From Takakia lepidozioides (Eukaryota > Streptophyta > Takakiopsida > Takakiales > Takakiaceae): a stretch of DNA of 64,000 bases. Below the pieces are notes generated by a model that ran no database searches, had not been told where the DNA came from, and saw only the letters and a program-made list of their open reading frames with translations. Location of the stretch: NCBI GenBank assembly GCA_030704615.1, contig CM060731.1:61362756-61426755 (forward strand), given 5' to 3'. A program made the translations under genes and the position numbers. Below are positions 56,760 through 64,000 of the stretch, piece after piece. Each line of letters begins with the position of its first letter. Within the stretch, counting starts at the first letter, position 1.

Positions 56760-58839
56760 TTGGTCATGAACCTGTCTCTAACCCCCTCTCCACAAGGTAT
56801 CCGGGTAGAGAACCTGATGCGGCTTATGGTTTGGAATACTAGGTTCCTAACATAGCCTGCATCTGCACCTGCATCCACCTCAGGCACTCCCATGGTTGGC
56901 TGGTCATCACCTCCAACCTCACCATAGGAGAAACAAAGATGGTCTGACTGGTCATCAACCCAGCCTCATCATCGACAACATGCTCTAAGGTTGGATCGGT
57001 GATCAAGCCCGAGTCAACCACCTATAAAATCAAGCGCCCACACAAAACTAGCATGACGCACAATCAAGCATGCAGGTGTGGAGGGGATCCAAACACAAGA
57101 ATGAAAACAACAACTCCCCCACATTAAAAACAACTCCACAGTGTATCCTGCAACCCAGCCCAAAACCGGACTGACTCTTGCCTCCACCTACGGAAAGGTC
57201 TCGGCCTACAAAGAAGGTGGAAAACTACGAGGAAGAGAAGCTAAAGCAATGCCTAACCCCAGCATGTTCTCATCCCAACACTCTCTGTTTTCCTCTCTTC
57301 TCTCACTTGCATGACCATGAGAGCATCCTGGCCTCCAAGGCCCCATGCAAGCCTCCACAGGGTCCGCCAGTGCCTCCTTACGTCCACCAGCCATTCCTCG
57401 GAATGGAACCACCTTAGGAAACCACACCATTTGCTGAAGGTTCAAAAATGGAGCAAATAGAGGTATATATAGGCCCCAACAACATTCTGTCCAAAGGAAT
57501 TACCTGCAAGCTGGTCTCTCCCATAGTTAAGAATTGGGCTGAAAACCCAAAAAGATTACCTGCAGGGAAGTAATCCCCTTTGTTAAAACGCTAAACCGTT
57601 GTTATTCAGAGCCCGACCTCCCCATCAAGGTCCCACAAACGAGTGATTTTTTTATTTTATTTATTTATTTATTTCTTCAGCACTCTGACTGTTCGTGGCC
57701 TTTCGTGGCTCCAACCGCCACGACTCCCTAGGCGCTCGTTGGCCACGGGCTGCCCCGTGGTACCACGCCCACGAGCCTTCACGGCCCGCCATCCCCACGA
57801 TCTGGTCACCGTGCCTACCCATGGTGTCCGCACCACGGCTTCCCACGGTCACGGTCAGCGGTCACGGTCAATAGTTCCTGCGTTCCCTGGAACTCCCCAC
57901 GAGTTCCCATGCGTTCCCGAGGCATTCTCGGGCGTTCCCACACGTTCCCAAGCTCTCCCCAAGCTGGGGTTTGCTCCTGCACTTGCTGCCGCTGAGCTGT
58001 GGCTTCTACGGAGCCGTCAGGCCCGTCGCCCTGCATTCCTGAGCTCTCACGGCCCACTAGAAGCGCCCCCAACTCAACAAGTAAGCTATATGCTGCCCAA
58101 CAAGCTCCATTTTCTTCATGAAGCTCACAAAAACAAATCTGAAAATACACACCTTTACAACCTTGGTTTACCTGCAGTTTTACTGTACATTCCCTGGCTC
58201 TACAACGCCTAGTTGCTGCCCTTCCAGCCCCACTCTTGCCACTCCAAGAGCCCTTACAGTGCTAGAGTTTCAGATTGAAACTTCCAAATCAAGCACATGC
58301 TTCACAAGTGCACTGATTTGCACACAAGAGGGACCAGCCCCCTCTCTTCACCCATACCTCTTCATGAGCTTGGAGCTGAACTCCCAACAGGCTGCGATGC
58401 ACCCCCTCACAGCTCCACCATTCGGCTGCTCCTCATCTACCCGCAACAACTAATTTCGGGCAGAAATACCTGGAGCTGATCATATCATCTCCAACTTGCA
58501 ACACGCTAGCTTCCTATGCGCAGCCCACATTTCTGCAGCTTCTCAATTCGACCTGCAGCTGAAGAAGACGACCACAGTTTGCCCACTCGTGGCCAGCATC
58601 TCCTCCACTTCACACTGAACCGCATACTCAATTTCCATAGCGTTGAGCTATGCAATACTGACCGCCTCTCTATCCATTGCAAACCTGCAACTTGTTCGCC
58701 TTTGCACTCTATCCGCTTTGGATAGGCTCATGCACGGATCCCTGCACTCTAGGCTGAACCGCTTCTCATGGTCTGAAAACACAAGTGCTACGACTAACTT
58801 GAACCTGGCACTCACAGACTCGAGCTGATCTTTCTCGAG
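56760..58839 (-). other. R2 5' leader
   Basis: Sequence between gag and the 5' LTR. It shares blocks with the R1 leader (GGTTTGGAATACTA, CCGGACTGACTCTTGCC) but lacks the CACAGCCC expansion. A T/A-rich run lies at 57647-57673. Open frames here (57643-58212 and others) show no recognised domain. Confidence 0.6.
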
Positions 58840-59149
58840 TGATAAAGAAAGGAAGGATGCAAGCACACAAGCTCTCTCAAACTCACACACTTGCACATGA
58901 AAACATCACTCATATTAAGTCAAGCCAAGTGCACCCCATGCCATGGGGAATCCACACTACGACACCATAGCTAGACGCGGTGAGGCTCAACTCGAGAAAG
59001 ATGAGCCCACCGCGATCTGCCGTGAAGATAACAACACCAGGTGCCCAAACATATATTGGCCCTTGGATTGACACTTAATCCCAAATATCAATATATCAAA
59101 ACTAACTATTTCCTAGCTAGTTTCACACTAGTGGTAAAATAACTTGACA
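58840..59149 (-). repeat. R2 5' LTR (block B)
   Basis: 310 bases; sense begins TGTCAAGTTATTTTACCACT at 59149 and ends CTTTATCA at 58840. Matches the R1 5' LTR, and shares TTCTTTATCA and the tail AAGGATGC / GCATCCTT with block B at 46886-47191. Flank at 59150 is ATTG. Confidence 0.85.
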
Positions 59150-59190
59150 ATTGTTTTGTGGTTCATTCTTGCATTGGAATTGTTCTGCAG

Positions 59191-61876
59191 TTGGAGGAAA
59201 AGGCCCAGTCTGTTCTACATACGCAGCTGGCTGACTATGGCATCACCATGACAACACCGAAGGTCACCTTCCAAGCATACATGCGGAAATGGAGAGCCAC
59301 AGTGTGACAATCTTGTTTCTTCAGGGAGTTCAACAAGGAGGGTGGGATCAGTCGAACAAATGAGCTTGACCAGCAAGAGAAAGGAGAGGAAGCCTGGAAA
59401 TGATGCCTTTACAGGTGCGAAATGGCCTATGCTTCTTTGTTTTGCAAAGACACTCTCTCCTCCCTCCAACTTGATTTGTGTGGGCTCATATGAGTGTGCG
59501 GTGCCGCACACTCTTTTGTTCTGTCCGTGTGTAGTAACACCAACGTACACACCTTGGGCCCTTCAGCCTATTTTGTGTGCAGTGATTACAGTGTGCGGTG
59601 CCGCACACTCGTTTTGGGGGTCTTTGTGACGTGGTAGAAAAACTAGGAGACAATAGTTGCATTGCATAATGAGACTATCTTTGTGCCGGTAGGTACATGA
59701 AGTATGTTCTCTTGGCAGAGAACTATTTGGACAAACATCCGGATTTCGTGGACCTGTGCTTGTTCCTGCTGGCAACCAGACCATGTTTACTACAGGGATC
59801 TCGTAGGACTAGGGCCCAGACCACCTTTCCAGCCGGGTTGGTACTTGGATTGCCCAGTTTCTGAGACCCCAGCGCAGGAGGTGTCTTTGAGGAGAGAGAA
59901 TGAGCGTGTAGCAGCCAGCGCCGCAGCTGCTGACCTCGAGAATCATGAAAGAAATTTGAGGATGCTTGCAGAGAAGGAGCCTCCCGCTCAGGATACCCAG
60001 AGTAAAGGTAGAAAGGGAAAGGTAAAGGATGCTACTATTGGTGGAGGGAAAGGAAGGGGTAAGGGGAAGGGAGCACAGGGGCAGATGGGTGGGCATGGAA
60101 GTGTTGCAGAAACTGGCCCAGCGGTGGATGTCCAGCCGACCAAGGAGACTCCACTGCATGGTAGGGGATCCGGGATGAAGAAGAAGGGGGCGGTTGATCC
60201 TGAGGACCCGTACCATGCAGTGGAGCATCCCATGAGGGTCATTCGTCCTATCAGGTTGGAGATGGCCAACGTCGGGTTCCTTGCCATGATGGAGTCCAAG
60301 AAATCTGATTACAAGGGCGATCCTTCACCAGTGTGGGAGAGGATTGTGGAGTTCCTCTGCATGGTGCGTGTTGTCTTTTGCTTCGTCTATGTTGTTTGAA
60401 TGTTGTTTCAATCCTCTTGAGCATTCGCTTGCATGCTTTTTTGCAGGCAAAAATGACCAAATCCCGGGTGAATGGGAAGGAGAAGCCATATGCAGCTGAA
60501 GTCATAATCTTGGACATCCTTGATGAGTTGCCAGTCTCGGATGTCCCTCCAGCGGGTGCTTGTCCAGGTTGGAATGCTTTTGATGAGCGCTACTGGCGGT
60601 GGGTTTTCTCCTTTTGCAATTTCTTTCTCTCCGATGCAGGTGTTTTGGTGCTCATCCAGTCCATCAACCTTCGCTGTCGCTGTGCACTTGCCAACTATTT
60701 GAAAGCGTCAGGTATGAGGGTCGTGAAGACATGGAATTGTGTGAACAGCATGTACCTGATGAAGGGGGATCGTCCGGGAGAGATGGTAAATCTACCTTTT
60801 TATTCCTCTTCTTGGTGGTTCTCAGATGGAGTAGCATAAGTCGCTCAAATGAATATTGAGGGGCCTGGTTATCAAGCTTCTTAATTCCTTGTGGATGTCA
60901 TGTTCGCAGACTTGTCTGTTTTAAGCTGTTTGTCTCGTCCGAGTGCATCCACCTTTGACTCCAGCCGTCATTAGGGAGTTCGCCATCACTCATGGGGGCA
61001 AGTTCATAGACGAGAGGACAGATCCTCCCATGGATGCACCACAACTACGTGGACAACAACATCTGCTTGCGAAGGGGGAATGGGGTTCCTTGGAGAGGGG
61101 CTAGGGAGAGGAGCCCGACTTTCATTCAAATGATTGTGGAGTGCTGCATCTACACCGACGCCAGAGTTTTGGATTTGTCCATGGGCACAGGTTCGTCTCT
61201 TCATCCTTCACATTTGATTGAGTTTGTTTGTGCAGCACTTCCCACCATTCGAAAAGAGTCTTCAATGTCTGTTTCCTTCATTCAATTCCATTGCAGGTGC
61301 TTCGTACCAAGCTTACAAGGCCAGTGCACGACATCTCTTCGGGATTGAAGGGGATGCCGAAATTTACAAGAACCTCCTGATGGGTTTGGGTGGACAAACT
61401 TCTCAAGTCCTTTCGAAGCCCCTTCTTGGTGTTATTGATACAGGGGAGACATCCGACAATGAGCTCGACAACGACTTTGCCTGTGAGTAAGTTCAACCTG
61501 TGGATCATGCTTGTATTGTTATTTCAATACCACAATCACTGTTCTTAAGGAAAAGTGCACATGGGAGACATCATCTTGGTCAGACTTGTGCATTGCATCA
61601 TTGTATTCAAGATGGGTTTTTCTCGACTTGTGCATGAGTCCGTGTGCTTCCACTGACCCTCCAGGACTATCACACCTTTTTGGACTTCTTTCAAGTTCTC
61701 CTCAGTCTTACATGCTGCCCGTCTATGCGTAGGCACTCGCAGCAAGCATGTCCGTTCATGGCACTCGCAGTCCAACCATCGACGGTCGTGGTAGAAAACG
61801 TGGTGTTGGGGCTGGAATCTTTGTGGATGACATAGCAGAGGAGGTCAATTGTGATTCTGATGACCGTGACACTTGA
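59191..61876 (+). pseudogene. ParB/Srx-like and methyltransferase-like gene, copy B, 3' part
   Basis: Exons by homology with copy A: 59191-59414 (LEEKAQSVLHTQLAD, FFREFNKEGG; one frame break), 59693-60363 (MKYVLLAENYLDKH, then frame change to PGWYLDCPVSETP and a Lys/Gly-rich linker), 60447-60785, about 60970-61190, 61297-61490 and 61733-61876. The methyltransferase-like core is permuted. Motif-IV position: IILDILDELP (60513-60524, not DPPY), with ACPGWNAFDERYWRW and LSDAGVLVLIQSIN after it. Then RSPTFIQMIVECC, motif I LDLSMGTG split by intron 61191-61296, ASYQAYKASARHLFGIEGD, and an acidic C-terminus DDIAEEVNCDSDDRDT. Intron positions at LYR|Y and GTG|A agree with copy A; copy B has an extra intron at 60364. 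Probably dead. Confidence 0.6.
59492..59609. repeat. Type-1 palindromes inside an intron of copy B
   Basis: GAGTGTGCGGTGCCGCACAC-TC (59492-59513) and AGTGTGCGGTGCCGCACACT (59590-59609) lie in the intron 59415-59692. That intron is at the same codon position as the copy A intron filled by the type-3 array. Confidence 0.9.
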
Positions 61877-61879
61877 TAT

Positions 61880-62041
61880 CAAGTTTTCTCTTACTTTTAT
61901 TCGGGCCCAATTTTGAAATGAGATGGTCGTGTGTCCATGTTGTCCTATTTGCAATGTGTACGTGGGATGCGAATTCCTGGGAATGAACTATTGTTGGAGA
62001 GGGGGGTTGCATGGACTGCCCGGATTGTTCCTCCAATCTCT
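61880..62041. other. Downstream of copy B, no gene recognised
   Basis: Short 3' flank after the stop at 61876. No polyadenylation signal could be assigned with confidence. Confidence 0.4.
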
Positions 62042-62520
62042 TTAGTGTTTTCCGGAGCTTACAGGCTTGTGTTCATTGCAAAAACAAACAAATGTGATGG
62101 GGTTGGGCTTCACCCATTCTCGTGTCATTTGCTCGTAGGTCTCCAAACCATTCCTGCCAGAACAATGCTTGGTAAATCCTGCCAGCATTAAAGTCCACGT
62201 GATCAAAGATCGTTCATGCATTCTTCTGAACACCTGGTGAACATCCTTGATGCTCCCGCACTTACCATACATGTTCGCAAGGGTGGTGAGTAAGAAAATA
62301 TTTCGCAGGGATCCGCTTCGGATGATGTGAGTGTGCACCTGCTTTCCAGTTTCCGGGCCTTTTATCCTGATGCACTAAAGCAAAAGACAAACATATGTAT
62401 GTGGATATGCTGCAATGCCTCCTTGGTTCAAAGTCAGAAGAGCCTCTTCCAGTCTGTCTGCCACACGAAGCATCTTCACATGCCAAGAATGGGTGCCCAC
62501 AAGCTGTGCTCACGACGTAG
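62042..62520 (-). pseudogene. PPR gene fragment, second locus
   Basis: The minus strand reads VHTHIIRSGSLRNIFLLTTL, ANMYGKCGSIKDVHQVFRRM, LITWTLMLAGFTKHCSGRNG and LETYEQMTREWVKPNPITFV (62338-62042). Remnants of an upstream part follow on the left of the gene (62513-62340). It matches the fragment at 39764-40140, including the unusual TLMLAGFTKH and GRNxLETYEQM words. The two loci flank the element I methyltransferase-like gene and overlap in content, so they are two copies rather than halves of one gene. Confidence 0.8.
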
Positions 62521-62640
62521 CCACATTCCCATGCAAGGGCTTCGTATATTAATAACGTCTAAATAGATGCAATGGATAGAAAGGATGGATACAATGGATG
62601 TAACACATCCAGTCTGCATTGCCTGGAAAGGGCTGATGAA

Positions 62641-62675
62641 TCCGCGGTAATAGGTGCCACCCGTGGTAATAGGCC
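62641..62675. repeat. Terminal-type motif, two copies, inverted orientation
   Basis: TCCGCGGTAATAGG (62641-62654) and CCGTGGTAATAGGCC (62661-62675). They are the complement of the right-end words of element II (CCTATTACCGCG), so this looks like the left end of a further element. GCTGACGTGGCGTGA and GCTCATGGGCTCATAGGCTCA words follow, as at other element edges. Confidence 0.4.
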
Positions 62676-62753
62676 TTGCATGTTTGCTCCGGCATGCTGA
62701 CGTGGCGTGACCCTATGCTGGGCTCATGGGCTCATAGGCTCACGCCTCCAGGC

Positions 62754-63137
62754 TCAAGGAATAGCAGCCCCGTATGGGTGGAATAAACCACTGAAAGTCG
62801 GTGTCGGAGTCCGGGAACCGCCTCTGGAAATGGAGGACGTGCACTTTTCGAAATTGGTGGCCTTGATCGTTGTACATTTCACTCGAGACCCAGCATTGGT
62901 GCGTTCTATGTGCCAAACCTCGTCGGCACACATGGACTCCACCACATCGGGAAGCCTGTCAATCTCCTGCACCTTTGGACTGACAGTGGGAGATGTAGGG
63001 GTATGGCGTCGTGACGAAGGTTCCTCCACAGTGGTGGTTCCAGAGATGGATCTCTGATTCAAGGGAACACGCGGCGTGGAGAAGTTGTCCCGGTCCGCCC
63101 TGTGCGAATCCGCATCCGAACCAGGTGGGGTGTTCAA
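62754..63137 (-). pseudogene. Transposase C-terminal linker fragment
   Basis: Minus frame of 127 codons: Ser/Thr/Pro-rich (TPRVPLNQRSISGTTTVEE), then VWHIERTNAGSRVKCTTIK and NFEKCTSS. It resembles the transposase exon 2 at 31450-31680 (Ser/Arg-rich linker, QWRIAMTLPAFRGKCCAIR, then a later Cys). It sits beside terminal-type motifs. The match is by wording only and moderate. Confidence 0.45.
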
Positions 63138-63139
63138 TT

Positions 63140-64000
63140 TCCGCTTACAAGAGCCAAATCTCTCCTCACCTTCGAGATGTGGAAAGACACGAGAGTTCTT
63201 AGTATCACCAATAAATATCGTTGCTTTCTTATTTGCTATTCATGACTCATTGCTCCTTGCTATGTTGGTTAAAGCTCGGCCTCCATGGTACAAGTCTGCT
63301 TCATCTTCCCTACTTGTTTGCAGACTCCCATTCACATTATTCATGGCTGTCATGTGGTGGGCCAAATTTTCATGGGGAATTTGCATGGAGACTGTTTGGT
63401 TGTACTCATTAACTCAGATCAATATGTCAAGTACATTTCTAGGAAGCAGCTGAGGCAGAGACTGATATGCAGGACACCAAATATGTACGACGGTAAGGGC
63501 TCTTACAGGCTTCCCTGAGGCACTGAATGTAGGAGTTCATGTATGTTCAGGGTATTGTATGTCGTAGGAATGATAGTATTGTTCTTTCTTGAGGCACTGA
63601 ATGTAGGAGTGGTTTCTCTGTGTCATATTCACATACCATGCCAAGCCAACAAAACATCCCAAATTCATATAACTCATTTGAAGAGCTTTCAACAATGTAA
63701 TAAAATCAATATACGGCCCGGAGCTTAACCCTTTATAAACCCTGAATTTGACCCTGCATAAATGAAGGGTATGTTTAACTGATCTATAACCTGGTTTTAT
63801 CTTTATCCTTAGGGTAAATTATGGCATTGCCGTCTATTTACATATAACTAGAAACAAATCATGACGCATTTTACCCGGACCCGGAGGGTTGTTGAAATAC
63901 AAAAACATCTATTAATACCTGCCCGGACCCGGATTGAATTTCAAGATGCCAAATGACCCAGAGGGTAAATTAAAATCAATATACACGCCCAACACTAGTA
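63140..64000. other. No gene recognised; AT-rich right end
   Basis: Short frames only. The last 300 bases contain ACCCGGACCCGGA words and end ATACACGCCCAACACTAG. This resembles 10404-10430 (ATACCCACCCAACACTGG), so it may be the end of a shared non-coding repeat. Confidence 0.4.

Larger units (their letters stand above)
45440..59149 (-). mobile_element. Retroelement R2 (Ty3-type), internally inverted twice
   Basis: Original sense is minus, with the 5' LTR at 58840-59149 and gag at 56733-54063. The piece that should follow gag (linker, protease, RT; 50851-54061) is present on plus, inverted in place. After it RT/RNase H resumes on minus (50866-49937). Integrase and the 3' LTR complex (45456-47421) are again on plus. 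Target duplication: ATTG follows the 5' LTR (59150-59153), and the complement of CAAT (47422-47425) adjoins the 3' terminus. These match as one insertion if 45.4-49.9 kb is turned back. The interval 47422-49915 is therefore host DNA trapped by the inversion. Confidence 0.65.
12039..61876. mobile_element. Element I: large Mutator-like element broken by nested insertions
   Basis: Limits given are the outermost recognised coding ends; the true termini are not resolved. Parts: transposase on minus (12039-14771), type-1 palindrome array (16131-17963, continuing 38298-38880 and 42909-43184), and a ParB-methyltransferase-like gene on plus (43216-44532 and 59191-61876, one exon at 47498-47640). The array halves join cleanly once retroelement R1 (18003-38238) is removed: TTTGAAA before it and GAAATGTGAGCAC after it share GAAA. 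Retroelement R2 splits the gene. Without R1 and R2 about 15 kb remains, close to the 13.6 kb of element II, which has the same gene order. PPR-like fragments at 38930-42100 lie inside. Confidence 0.6.

Noticed and set aside
57643-58212. Plus-strand 189-codon frame
   Set aside because: Lies in the R2 leader, begins in a T/A run, and has no recognisable domain or counterpart in R1.

Overview
The window looks like nuclear DNA of a land plant with a large, repeat-choked genome. It has spliceosomal introns with GT..AG borders, a bulb-type (GNA-like) lectin gene with a TATA box, decayed PPR repeats, Ty3-type LTR retrotransposons and Mutator-like transposases. I could not fix the species. The mix of PPR wording and TE types suggests a seed-free plant (fern, lycophyte or bryophyte), but that is an inference. 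I recognise no rRNA, functional tRNA, CRISPR array or bacterial operon. Almost every coding region is mobile or decayed.

Layout. 0-2 kb: end of one Mutator-like element, with the 3' end of a SWIM transposase and a charged hypothetical ORF. 2-10.9 kb: mostly gene-free, holding the lectin gene, a MITE-like element and tRNA-derived repeats. 10.9-11.6 kb: transposase fragment. About 12.0-61.9 kb: one large element ('element I'), made of a transposase (minus strand), an array of short palindromes, and a long intron-containing gene on the plus strand. That gene joins a ParB/sulfiredoxin-like domain to a beta-class DNA-methyltransferase-like domain. Two retroelements have broken element I. R1 (18003-38238, 4-bp duplication GAAA) sits in the palindrome array. 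R2 (about 45.4-59149, 4-bp duplication ATTG) sits in the methyltransferase-like gene. R1 itself carries a second large element, 'element II' (about 19371-32973), with the same layout: a ParB-methyltransferase-like gene on minus, a palindrome array, and a SWIM transposase on plus. 62-63.1 kb: PPR and transposase fragments.

The most notable system is this pair of homologous elements. Each has a divergent pair of a SWIM-type MULE-like transposase and a ParB-like/methyltransferase-like protein, around an array of element-specific palindromes. Element I uses GTGTGCGGCACCGCACAC and element II uses AAATTCGGCGCCGAATTT; both share the core CGGC(A/G)CCG. The palindromes also fill an intron at the same codon position in both methyltransferase-like genes. 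A plausible, unproven reading is that the ParB-methyltransferase-like protein or the transposase binds or marks these palindromes. Both copies here carry frameshifts and are probably dead.

R2 is internally rearranged. A 3.2-kb gag-RT block is inverted in place, and a second inversion flipped its integrase and 3' end together with neighbouring host DNA, leaving one exon of the methyltransferase-like gene on the wrong strand.
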